A model generated the notes under the pieces. The model was not told the origin of the DNA, did not search any database, and was given only the letters and a program-made list of their open reading frames with translations. Shown here one piece after another: positions 38,212 to 48,633 of a stretch of 64,000 bases of DNA. The translations under genes and the position numbers were made by a program. Each line of letters starts with the position of its first letter. Position 1 is the first letter of the stretch. The stretch is from Otis tarda (lineage: Eukaryota > Chordata > Aves > Otidiformes > Otididae), in the NCBI GenBank assembly GCA_026413225.1, contig CM048554.1, positions 96,265,963 through 96,329,962 of the forward strand, written 5' to 3'.

Positions 38212-40996
38212 ATGACCCTGCTGAAGTGTCTCTATACCAACGCACGCAGCATGGGGAATAAGCAGGAAGAACTGGAGATGCGTGCGTGCGAGCAGGGCTA
38301 CGACCTTGTTGGCATCACGGAGACGTGGTGGGACGGCTCTTACGACTGGAGCGTCAACATGGAGGGGTACAGGCTTTTTAGAAAAGACAGGCAGGGAAGA
38401 CGAGGAGGGGGTGTCGCTCTCTATGTCAGCAACCGGCTGGAGTGCGTGGAGCTCCGCCTGGGGATGGGGGAGGAGCTGACAGAGAGCTTATGGGTCAAGA
38501 TCAGAGGACAGGGACGGACGGGGGATGTTACGGTGGGGGTCTGTTACAGGCCGCCTGGCCAGGAAGACAGAGCGGACGAGGCGCTCTATAGCCAGATAGG
38601 AGCAGCCTCACAGCGGTCACAAGCCCTGGTCCTCATGGGGGACTTCAACCACCCTGACATCTGCTGGAGAGACAACACAGCAGGGCACAGGCAGTCCAGG
38701 AGGTTCCTGGAATGCGTGGACGATAACTTCCTCCTGCAGGCGATAGAGGAGCCGACAAGGAGGGGTGCCATGCTGGACCTTGTGCTCACCAACAGGGAGG
38801 GGCTGGTGGGGGACGTGAAACTGACGGACAGCCTTGGCTGCAGTGACCATGACGCGGTGGAATTCAAGATCCACGGGGCGGCGAGGAAACTGCACAGTAA
38901 GCTCTCTGCCCTAGATTTCAGGAAGGCGGACTTCGGCCTCTTCAGGAACCTCATGGGCAAAGTGCCATGGGAGGCGGCCCTGGAGGGAAGAGGGGCCCAG
39001 GAAAGTTGGTCCATATTTAAGGAGCACCTCCTCCAAGCTCAGCAGAGGTGCATCCCGATGAAGAAGAAGTCGGGCAAAAAGGCCAGGAGGCCAGCGTGGA
39101 TGAGCAAGGAGCTCCTGGACCAACTGAAAGTAAAGAAGGAAGCCTATAGAGGGTGGAAGCGGGGACAGGTAGCCTGGGAGGACTACCGAGTGGCTGTGCG
39201 AGCGGCCAGGGATAGCGTGAGGAAGGCTAAAGCCCTGATGGAATCGAATCTGGCCAGGGATATAAAAAGTAACAAGAAAAGCTTTTACAGGTATGTAGGG
39301 GACAAAAGAAAATCCAAGGAGAATGTAGGCCCCCTCCGGAAGGTAACGGGTGTCGTGGTTACCCGGGATGTGGAGAAGGCTGAGGTACTCAACGACTTTT
39401 TTGTCTCAGTCTTCACTGACAAGGGCTCTTGTCTCCCCACCCTAGCTGTGAAAGGCACAGGCAGGGACTGTGAGGATGAAGAACCGCCCACGGTGCTCGA
39501 AGAGCAGGTTCAGGACCATCTAAGGAACTTGAAGGTGCATAAGTCCATGGGGCCTGATGAGATCCATCCGCGCGTCCTGAAGGAACTGGCGGATGAAGTT
39601 GCCAAGCCACTGGCCATCATATTTGAGAAATCGTGGAGGTCTGGTGAGGTCCCCGATGACTGGAAGAGAGGGAACATAACCCCCATTTTTAAAAAGGGGA
39701 GTAAGGAAGACCCGGGCAACTACAGGCCGGTCAGCCTCACTTCTGTGCCTGGCAAGGTCATGGAGCAGATTCTCCTGGAAACCATGCTAAGGCACATGGA
39801 GAGCAAGGAGGTGGTTGGTGACAGCCAGCATGGCTTCACCAAGGGCAGATCGTGCCTGACCAATTTGGTGGCCTTTTATGACGGGGTAACAGCATCGGTG
39901 GACAAGGGACGGGCAACGGATATCGTCTACCTGGACTTGTGCAAAGCTTTTGACACTGTCCCGCATGACATCCTTCTCTCTAAACTAGAGAGGCATGGGT
40001 TCGATGGATGGACCACTCGGTGGATAAGGAGTTGGCTGGATGGCCGCACTCAGAGAGTGGTGGTCAACGGCTCAATGTCCAAGTGGAGACCGGTCACCAG
40101 TGGCGTCCCTCAGGGGTCCGTGTTGGGCCCGGCCCTGTTCAACATCTTTGTCGGCGACATGGACAGTGGGATAGAGTGCACCCTCAGCAAGTTCGCCGAT
40201 GACACCAAGCTGTGTGGTGCCGTCAACTCGCTGGAAGGGAGGGATGCCATCCAGAGGGACCTTGACAGGCTGGGAGAGGTGGGCCCGTGCCAACCTCATG
40301 AAGTTCAACCAGGCCAAGTGCAAGGTCCTGCACCTGGGTCGTGGCAATCCCAGGCACAAATACAGGCTGGGCGGAGATTGGATTGAGAGCAGCCCTGAGG
40401 AGAAAGACTTGGGAGTGCTGGTAGACGAGAGGCTCAACATGAGCGGGCAATGCGCCCTTGCGGCCCAGAAGGCCAACCGCATCCTGGGCTGCATCAAGAG
40501 GAGCGTGGCCAGCAGGTCGAGGGAGGTGATTCTGCCCCTCTACTCTGCCCTGGTGAGACCCCACCTGGAGTACTGTGTCCAGTTCTGGAGCCCCCAACAC
40601 AAGAAGGACATGGACCAGTTGGAAAGGGTCCAGAGGAGGGCCACCAAGATGATCAGAGGGCTGGAGCACCTCTCCTATGAGGACAGGCTGAGAGAGTTGG
40701 GGCTGTTCAGCCTGGAGAAGAGGAGGCTCCGGGGAGACCTGATAGCGGTCTTCCAATACCTCAAGGGGGCCTACAGGAAAGATGGGGAGAAGCTGTTCAG
40801 TAGGGCCTGTTGTGATAGGACAAGGGGTAATGGGTTTAAATTAGAAGGAGGTAGGTTTAGATTAGATATTAGAAAAAAATTTTTTACAATGAGAGTTGTA
40901 GAGCACTGGAACAGGTTGCCCAGAGAGGTGGTGGATGCCCCATCCCTGGAAGTGTTCAAGGCCAGGCTGGATGAGGCTCTGAGCAACCTGATCTAG
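38212..40996 (+). pseudogene. CR1 ORF2: endonuclease-reverse transcriptase, one frameshift
   Basis: The frame is open from 38050. I take ATG 38212 ([13 protein letters not shown]) as the likely start because the endonuclease begins there. Numbering from 38050, endonuclease residues are N64, E91 (ITETWWD), D198/N200 (MGDFNHPDI) and S265-D266-H267. The RT follows with [27 protein letters not shown]629 ([10 protein letters not shown]), [11 protein letters not shown] and D717/D718 (FADD). All catalytic positions look intact. At 40272-40274 there is GGG where the other CR1 copies have GG. This extra G shifts the frame, so one frame ends at 40386 while the true C-terminus (about 240 residues) lies in the next frame, ending ALSNLI at 40996. 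Otherwise no stops. The open frames on the opposite strand are shadows. Confidence 0.93.
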
Positions 40997-41066
40997 TCAG
41001 GGATGTCCCTGCTCTTGCAGGGGGGTTGGACTAGATGACCTTTGAAGGTCCCTTCCAACTCTAACC

Positions 41067-41090
41067 ATTCTATGATTCTATGATTCTATG
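41067..41090 (+). repeat. CR1 3' octamer array
   Basis: Three perfect ATTCTATG units close the CR1. They are the recognition end for CR1 reverse transcription. Confidence 0.9.
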
Positions 41091-43499
41091 ACATTGGATA
41101 ACATGTATAAGCAGCTCATGGAGCAACTCAGACCTTTCCAGTCCCTAGTGAATACCTTAACTAGCCGACATGAGAGCCATACTAACTACTGGATTTTTCA
41201 GTGCCCCCTATGAATATTACATTATTTTCTGCACAGCAGCAGGGAAACATCTCTCTCACTATATCTGAAGCTACAGTCTCATGTTTAAAATGATCTCCTG
41301 GCATGTTTCCTTGACACCATGCAGTGAAAAGAGAAAAAAAAAAATAATTCTAATGAGTACGGTAACTAGGCTATGTGAAGTGCTACATAGCAATCACTTA
41401 CCTGTAATGTGAAACTTCAGAAGAGAAAATCTCATCTCCCTTTTTGCATAGCAGAACTCAAACTGCTCCATCTAAGATATTTCTATTGTACTGACTTGAA
41501 GAAGGTTCAGCCACTTCCAGCTGAAAATTCTAGGCTGATTAATTTTCTTAAACCATGTTAAAGATTAATATTTTACACAATTAAGATTAGAAAATCTGGA
41601 ATAAATGTTTTACAGTTTATTCTTAAGTATTTTTATGCTGAATAACGTGTTGAGTCTTCATGATTTGTCAGATTCTGGATCACATTGACTACACCTGTTA
41701 CTGTGTGAGACAAAGCATTCATTCTCTTTGTGAGGCTTTTGGCATTATATCTCTATGACTGAGCAATAAACCCCTAAAATGGAAGAAGTCTTAGAGGAGG
41801 CAGGCAAGGGTGATGTGCCCATGAAGGTCAAAGAATTATGCAGGATATGATGGATCACAGTGTTTTCATCTCATCACAAAAAGGATCAGTGTGACCTTTG
41901 TTTTAGATACTGAAGCTATCAACAGTCGAGTAGATCAACTGGTGTTATAAATGTTTCTCCTCAGTTCACTGAAAGAGTTTGAATGTCTCCCTGAGTTAGC
42001 CAGACCAGTATGAGGATAGTGAACATGTGGCTCAACTCAACATAGAGTATAAAACTAGATAACTGTCAAAAGAAATTAAAAGACAGCAATGAGCTTGAGC
42101 TGGTTTCAATCCATGTTTTCCTTCCCAGCAATTGGGGATGTCTGGTGTCCTGACAGTGAGTATATTATAGATATGGATAATGGGGATCACAGTGGTATTG
42201 TGATTCAACTGTATATTGAAATTGCTTTATTTTGCTAAGTTTAACTTATATTTGTATCATATTATGCAATATATTTCTGGCTAAATCAGAAATCCCATGT
42301 AACATCAACTATCTTCATATAAGTAAATTTGATGTTAAACATTATAACTTCCACAAGACATTATTGAACTCTGAGAATTTCCTAGAATTGCAAAAATCTG
42401 TTATTATTCCCATTAAATATTTCCTTGTTCCATCAATAAATATAATTTTCAATAAATGCACTCTATAAGGAGATTTCTCATTCATATAAATTTTATTTTT
42501 GCTGAATATCCTGAAATTTTATTTACTTTTTTACTCCAGCTTCTATGTGTACCACAAGGTTATTTTCCACAGATTTTTAAAATTATATTTTATGTATTTT
42601 TTGTTCTCTTTGGTTTCTTGATGGAATATATGTATCATTCATTTTCTCCAGATATCTACAAACATATCTGAGTCAGGAGCTGCTAAGGAGAATTTTTGTA
42701 TTATTACTACTATTTATAATTTCAGTTTCTTATTCTGCAGTCTAGGTCCATGGAATGGGAGAGAAACTAGTACTACCTTGTCTAGCTTCGGGAAGGTTGG
42801 TCAAAACTCTACTTGTTTTCAGACCAGTAGTGTGATTTCCTCACTGCAATTTTCTTTATTGAAAGTGGCAAGTGGGAGGATGCAAGACTAAATGCCACAG
42901 TGTCAGATTTGCTCCTTTGTCCTCCACACTCTAGTAAACACTTTAGCTAATGAAACTGAACATTCTCATGACAGCAAAAGTTGATAGGGCAGGTATCAGT
43001 AGGACTGTATAAGTAAACTCAATCACTGAGAGATGGTTTGGGTCCCAGTGCATACAATACTTTCTCTCTCCTTATGGTACTTTCTCATTCTTCTGATTCA
43101 TAAACATATTTCCCATTCCTCCTAATACTTAATGGTTTCTCAGTTATTTCCTTTTTTCATATAAATTCTTGTCAAACCTCAAGGAAATGCCCTGGATACT
43201 GCCAACTTTGTGCTAGTGGGTGAAAACTGAATAGGCCGATTCAAATCTGAAACATTCCCAGTGAAGCCCTCAACTACTAAGAATATGGCATAGTGCAGGA
43301 AAATTCTCCAAAACCTCCAAATCAGTAAAATTAGGCATTTGGCTGAGACCATCACTTGTGAAATTCTGAGTTACTGTGGATGTGGAAGTGAACATGTGAT
43401 GGTGTGAGAAGAATGACCATTTTATTGGAGCAGGCATTAATAGCATACTAATATGCGGTTCAGTGTAAGGCACGATTCTCTTACCCTTGCTCATAGTGA
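41091..43499. other. AT-rich spacer, nothing recognised
   Basis: 2.4 kb without recognised repeats. A 75-codon minus-strand open frame at 43270-43494 (two N-x-S/T sites) is unassigned. Confidence 0.45.
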
Positions 43500-43504
43500 C
43501 TTGT

Positions 43505-44465
43505 TGTTCTGGTTTTATTTAGTAGGGTGGGGACTACAGTGGTAGCTTCTGTAAGAAACTGCCAGAAGTTGCTCCCCTTTGTTCAGTGGACTCGGCTGGG
43601 CCTAGGGCGGACCCGCAGCTGGCCAAGGCTGAGCCAACTGGTAGCAGAATGTTCCCTGATAATGGCGTTACAATAATGTATTTAAGAAGGGGGGAAAAAA
43701 AACAGAAAAAAGGAAGAGAAGATGTGAAGACACTGAGTGGGGGTAGAGAGGGGAAGGCGTGAGCCTTGTGGGCCTTGCAGCCTCACCCTCTGGGCTTCCA
43801 CCAGGCGGCCGACTGGGCCCGACTTGGCCAGGCCCAGCTGCAAGAAGTGGAGAGGAAACGACATGTGAAGAGAACCTGAGAGGCCTCTGCCAGCCTGTTG
43901 TGAAGAATTTTTCTTGTGAGAGGAACGGCTGCAGATGCCAAGGTCAGTTCAGAAGGAGGGGGAGGAGTAATGCGACTCCTGGCCAAGATTCCCCTGCAGC
44001 CTGTGGTGAAGTCCATGGTGAAGCAGGCTGTCCCCCTGCAGCCCATGGAGGTCCACGGAGGAACAGAGATCCACCTGGAGCCCGTGGAGGACCCCACGCC
44101 AGGGCAGGTGGATGCCTGAATGAGGTTCTGCCCCATGGAGGGCTCGCCAGGACAGCTCTTCTGGAGAGACTGCACCCCGTGGATGAAATGACCCACGTTG
44201 GAGCAGTTTCATGAAGGACTCTAGCCCGTGGGTGGGACCCCATGATGAAGCAAAGGAGGAATGTGAGGAGTTCTTGCCCCGACGACGAAGCAGTGGCGTA
44301 AAGCGACATGTGATGAACTGACTGCAACCCCCATCCCCTCTTCCCCCCTCTGCCACTCAGGGGGGGAAGGTGGTAGAGATAATGTTAAGCCTGGGAACAG
44401 GGAAGAGCACAGGGGGAGAGAGAGAGACTGCGTAGTCTGGTCCCGATCGGGGCTAAACTATGATG
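43505..44465 (+). mobile_element. Solo LTR, 1.1-kb ERV family, internally deleted
   Basis: Plus-strand LTR with the 5-bp target duplication CTTGT (43500-43504 and 44466-44470). The start TGTTCTGGTTTTATTTAG is intact, while the final CA has become TG. Compared with 46610-47755 it lacks about 190 bp that would hold the AATAAA signal and U5 start, explaining its 961-bp length. The shared LTR frame is open at 43916-44119 (67 codons). Confidence 0.9.
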
Positions 44466-44470
44466 CTTGT

Positions 44471-45024
44471 GTGCAAGTAGTCTTATTGAGACAGAGCTAA
44501 CTATTCAGTGTGAAGAAAGTAGAAAAAAATCAGGACTGCATCTCACTATCAGCATCACAGCTGTTCTCACTTCATGTCCTACTTGGTAGCTGGGCTACTG
44601 AGAAAAGCAAATAGCTTTTTTGTCTTATTTCTGCACTAAGTAAATGTCACAGCAACCCATTAGCACTGACAAGATTCTTGTTTCTGAATATCAACTATTT
44701 TAACTCTTTCTCTTACACTAACTCTTTTTCAATGTGTTAAGCCATAGAAAACAATGTCCTTTGTTTAGGACTACATGCAATTTTTTTTTTCCAAAACAAT
44801 AAAGGAAACAAATAACTCATTTTTTTTTAATATACAGCTTTATTGGCTACTCTGCTTTGAAGAAGTTGCACATTGCTTAGAACATGACCCTTGTATTCTA
44901 AGTAGTTTGTCCTATTAAGCAGCTTCTGAATACAAAATTTTTACTTCTGCACAGCACTAGGCAAATTATATTTGAGTTAAATGAAAGCACTATGAGTATT
45001 ACTCATAGAGTAATGAGTCTCTTA
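44471..45024. other. AT-rich spacer, nothing recognised
   Basis: Includes a small palindrome (CTATGAGTA / TACTCATAG) near 44990-45008. Nothing else seen. Confidence 0.5.
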
Positions 45025-45072
45025 TTTTTTCCATCAGCTTAGCTGTATCCACTGATTCAACCTGTCAGAAAC
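45025..45072 (+). repeat. Left arm of a 48-bp inverted repeat
   Basis: Reverse complement of 49206-49253 with one mismatch. Core CCATCAGCTTAGCTG...ATTCAACC. It ends about 20 bp before the CR1 that starts near 45095. Not part of any recognised family. Confidence 0.9.
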
Positions 45073-45108
45073 AGAGACCTACTACTCCAACTGGACTGCC
45101 ACAAGTCC

Positions 45109-46556
45109 ATGGGGCCGGATGAGATCCACCCGAGAGTGCTGAGGGAACTGGCGGAGGTGATAGCCAAGCCGCTTTCCATCATCTATCAGCGCTCCTTGTT
45201 GACTGGTGAGGTCCCGGAAGACTGGAGGCTTGCCAACGTGACTCCCATTTACAAGAAAGGTTGTAAGGAGGATCTGGGGAACTACAGGCCTGTTAGCCTG
45301 ACCTTGGTTACAGGGAAGGTTATGGAACAGATGGTCTTGAGGGAGATCATGTGGCATGTGCGGGATGGCCGGGGGATCAGGCCTAGCCAGCATGGGTTCA
45401 TGAAGGGCAGGTCCTGTTTGACCAATCTGATCTCCTTTTATGATCAAGTGACCCATCTGCTGGATGAGGGAAAGGCTGTTGATGTGGTCTACCTAGACTT
45501 CAGCAAAGCCTTTGACACTGTCTCCCACGGTTTTCTCCTGCAGAAGCTGGCAGCCCATGGCTTGGATGGGTACACTCTTGGCTGGGTAAGGAGCTGGCTG
45601 GAGGGCCGGGCTCAGAGAGTGGTGGTGAATGGAGTTAAATCCAGCTGGCTACCGGTCACAAGTGGTGTTCCCCAGGGGTCGGTGCTGGGGCCTGTCCTCT
45701 TCAATATCTTTATTGATGATCTGGATGAGGGCATTGAGTGCACCCTCAGTAAGTTCGCAGATGACACCAAATTGGCTGGGAGTGTGGATCTGCCTGGGGG
45801 TAGCGAGGCCCTGCAGAGGGATCTGGACAGGCTGGAGAGCTGGGCTGAAGCCAATGGGATGAGGTTCAACAAGACCAAATGCCGAGTCCTGCACTTCAGC
45901 CACAACAACCCCAGGCAGCGCTATAGGCTTGGGGCGGAGTGGCTGGAGGACTGTGTGGAGGAAACGGACCTGGGGGTACTGATTGATGCTCGGCTGAGCA
46001 TGAGCCGACAGTGTGCCCGGGTGGCCAAGAAGGCCAACGGCATCCTGGCTTGCATCAAAACCAGTGTTACTAGCAGGAACAGGGAGGTAATTGTCCCCCT
46101 GTACTCGGCACTGGTGAGGCCGCACCTCGAGTACTGTGTTCAGTTTTGGGCCCCTCACTGCAAGAAAGACATTGAGGCCCTGGAACACGTTCAGAGGAGG
46201 GCTACGAAGCTGGTGAGGGGTCTGGAGCACAGGCCTTATGAGGAGCGGCTGAGGGAGCTGGGATTGTTCAGTGTGGAGAAGAGGAGGCTCAGGGGAGACC
46301 TTATAGCTCTCTATAACTTCCTGAAGGGAGGTTTAATGAGCTAGGGGTCGGCCTTTTCTCTCGTGTAGACAGTGATAGAACTAGAGGCAATGGTTTCAGG
46401 CTGCGCCAGGGGAGATGCAGGCTGGACATTAGGAAATATTACTTCTCGGAAAGGGTAGTCAGGCACTGGAATGCACTGCCCAAGGAGGTGGTGGAGTCAC
46501 CGACCATGGGGGTGTTCAAGAAACGTTTGGATGTTGTGTTGAGGGATATGATTTAG
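45109..46556 (+). pseudogene. CR1 ORF2 fragment: reverse transcriptase, nearly intact
   Basis: A 411-codon frame (45109-46344) starts at [14 protein letters not shown] in the RT fingers and contains [22 protein letters not shown]130 in [22 protein letters not shown] and D218/D219 in FADDTKL. All catalytic motifs are present. A small deletion around 46330-46340 shifts the frame. The remaining C-terminus ([17 protein letters not shown]... to the stop TAG at 46554-46556) is otherwise open. Missing endonuclease and thumb-side frameshift make it inactive. Confidence 0.9.
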
Positions 46557-46782
46557 CTGAGAAGTATTGGTGATGGTTGGACTGGATGATCTTTTAGGTC
46601 TTTTCCAATTGTCGTGGTTTTGTTAGTGAGGGGGGGCCTAAGGTGGTAGCTTCTGCAGGAAACTGCTAGAAGTCGCTCCCCTTTGTTCAGTGGACTTGGC
46701 CAGGCCTAGGGCGGACCTGCTGCTGGCCAAGGCCGAGCCAATTGGTAGCAGAATGTCCCGTGATAACGCCTCTGCGATAACG

Positions 46783-46790
46783 TATTTAAG
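46783..46790 (+). promoter_or_regulatory. LTR core promoter (TATTTAAG)
   Basis: TATTTAAG about 175 bp into the LTR. The same CGTATTTAAGAAGGGG context is kept in the copies at 43.7, 48.1 and 59.5 kb. Confidence 0.6.
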
Positions 46791-47566
46791 AAGGGGAAAA
46801 CAGAAAAAAAAGAGAGAAGAGAAGATGTGAAGAAGCTGAGCGGGGGCGGAGGCGCAGAGGGGGAGGCGCAGGCCTCATGGGCCTTGCAGGCCTCACCCTC
46901 TGGCCTCTCGCCAGGCAGCCGACTGGGCCCGACTTGGTCCGGCCCGGCTGCAAGAAGTGGAAAGGAGATGAGAAGTGAATAAGATGTAAAAAGATCCTGA
47001 GAGACATCTACCACCCTGTTGTGAGTGAGGAACGGCTGCAGACGCCAAGGTCAGTTCAGAAAGGAGGGGGAGGAGTAATGCGGCTCCTGGCCAAGATTCC
47101 CCTGCAGCCTGTGGTGACGACCATGGTGGAGCAGGTTGTCCCCCTGCAGCCCATGGAGGTCCACGGAGGAGCAGAGATCCACTTGGAGCCCGTGAAGGAC
47201 CCCGTACCGGGGGAGGTGGATGCTTGAAGGCAGCTGTGGCCCGTGGAGGGCCCGCTGGGACAGCCGTTCTGGAGAGACTGTACTCCGTGGAAGAGATGAC
47301 CCACGCCGGAGCAGTTCCACGAAGGACTGTGGCCCGTGGGAGGGACCCCACGATGGAGCAGGGGAGGAATGTGAGGAGTTCTTCCCCCGACCATGAAGCA
47401 GCGGCGTGAAACAACATATGATGAACTGACTGCAACCCCCATTCCCTCTTCCCCCCTGTGCCGCTCGGGGGGGGGGAAGGTAGTAGAGATAAAGTTAAGC
47501 TTGGGAAGAGGGAGGGGTGGATGGAGGTTATCTTGTTCTCTGTCTCATTATCCTGCTGTTTGTAGT

Positions 47567-47572
47567 AATAAA
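47567..47572 (+). terminator. LTR poly(A) signal
   Basis: AATAAA in the R region of the LTR 46610-47755, conserved at the matching place in the copies at 2.6, 6.6, 11.8 and 58.7 kb. Confidence 0.75.
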
Positions 47573-47951
47573 TGAATAGTTTTCCCCAAGTCGAGTCTGT
47601 TTTGCCCGTGACGGTAACTTTGAGGATTTCTCCCTGTCCTTATCTCAAACCTCGAGCCGTTTTCCCTTATATTTTCTCTCCCTGTTCTTTTGGAGGGTGG
47701 GGGGAGTGAGAGAGAGACTGCGTAGTCTGGTCCTGATCAGGGCTGAACTACGACACCAATCTTGATAATTCTGTGATATTTCTGTGGACTGATGGAGCTG
47801 CTTCTTAAAGAACATCGTAATCTGATCCTTTGAAATATGCACCAAATGTATTCCAAAGCATATTGAAATCAGCAATAAAATCCTTACTTCTGTTAACTTA
47901 GTTGACTTGGATCAGATTCATAAAGTAAAATTAGACTTTTTGTTTCATTAC

Positions 47952-48633
47952 TGTTGTGGTTTTGTTTAGTGAGGGGGGGCCTAAGGTGGCAGCTTCTGCA
48001 GGAAACTGCTAGAAGTCGCTCCCCTTTGTTCAGTGGACTCGGCCAGGCCTAGGGCAGATCTGCTGCTGGCCAAGGCCGAGCTAATTGGTAGCAGAATGTC
48101 CCGTGATAACGCCTCTGCGATAACGTATTTAAGAAGGGGAAAACAGAAAAAAAAGAGAGAAGAGAAGATGTGAAGAAGCTGAGCGGGGGCAGAGGCGCAG
48201 AGGGGGAGGCGCAGGCCTCAAGGGTCTTGCAGGCCTCACCCTCTGGCCTCTTGCCAGGCGGCCGACTGGGTCCGACTCGGTCTGGCCCGGCTGCAAGAAG
48301 TGGAGAGGAGATGAGAAGTGAATAAGATGTAAAAAGATCCTGAGAGACATCTGCCAGCCTGTTGTGAGGAACGGCTGCAGACGCCAAGGTCAGTGAAGAA
48401 GGAGGGGGAGGAGTAATGTGGCTCCTGGCCAAGATTCCCTTGCAGCCTGTGGTGACAACCATGGTGGAGCAGGTTGTCCCCCTGCAGCCCATGGAGGTCC
48501 ACGGAGGAGCAGAGATCCACTTGGAGCCCATGAAGGACCCCGTACCAGGGGAGGTGGATGCCTGAAGGCGGCTGTGGTCCGTGGAGGGCCCGCTGGGGCA
48601 GCCGTTCTGGAGAGACTGCACCCCGTGGAAGAG
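47952..48633 (+). mobile_element. LTR fragment, 1.1-kb ERV family, 3' truncated
   Basis: It starts with an intact TGTTGTGGTTTTGTTTAG and stops after GAGATGACCCATGCC, where the full copy continues. The 3' 40% is missing. The 5' two-thirds is almost identical to the LTR 196 bp upstream in the same orientation, including GAAGTGAATAAGATGTAAA. The shared frame is open at 48416-48565. The left flank ATTAC recurs at 48661-48665, but without an LTR end next to it, so this is probably chance. Confidence 0.88.

Larger units (their letters stand above)
37929..41090 (+). mobile_element. CR1 LINE, near-complete young copy (3.16 kb)
   Basis: The longest element in the window. It starts within the last 40 codons of ORF1, contains all of ORF2, and ends in a 3' UTR with three perfect ATTCTATG octamers (41067-41090). 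CpG-rich codons and the lack of stops indicate a recent insertion. GC content is far above the flanks. CR1 elements lack a poly(A) tail and prime reverse transcription from the octamer end, so 5' truncation, as here within ORF1, is the rule. No target duplication is evident, as usual for CR1. Confidence 0.96.
46610..47755 (+). mobile_element. Solo LTR inside a CR1, 1.1-kb ERV family, full length
   Basis: 1,146 bp from TGTCGTGGTTTTGTTAGTG to GGGCTGAACTACGACA, flanked by the target duplication CCAAT (46605-46609 and 47756-47760). It has a TATTTAAG core promoter at 46783-46790, a GC-rich repeated middle, AATAAA at 47567-47572, then the CAAGTCGAGTCTGTTTTGCC segment. The shared open frame is 47021-47227. 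It landed in the 3' UTR of the CR1 and is therefore younger than it. This is the best reference copy of the family in the window. Confidence 0.95.
45095..47786 (+). mobile_element. CR1 LINE (second subfamily), split by an LTR
   Basis: A 5'-truncated CR1 beginning in ORF2 at GACTGCCACAAGTCCATGG. It runs to 46609, is interrupted by the LTR 46610-47755, and resumes for about 30 bp (CCAATCTTGATAATTCTGTG) to its decayed tail near 47786. The joined tail reads GGTCTTTTCC-AATCTTGATAATTCTG, matching the expected CR1 3' UTR. Confidence 0.93.

Noticed and set aside
43949..44356. Long open frames antisense to the 1.1-kb LTR, also at 2740-3394 and 46893-47442
   Set aside because: GC-rich repeated LTR sequence has few stops on either strand. 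The frames differ between copies and have no recognisable domain.
46610..48633. Two same-orientation LTRs as the ends of one provirus
   Set aside because: The first has its own CCAAT duplications and lies in a CR1 tail. Only about 196 bp of non-retroviral sequence separates the two.
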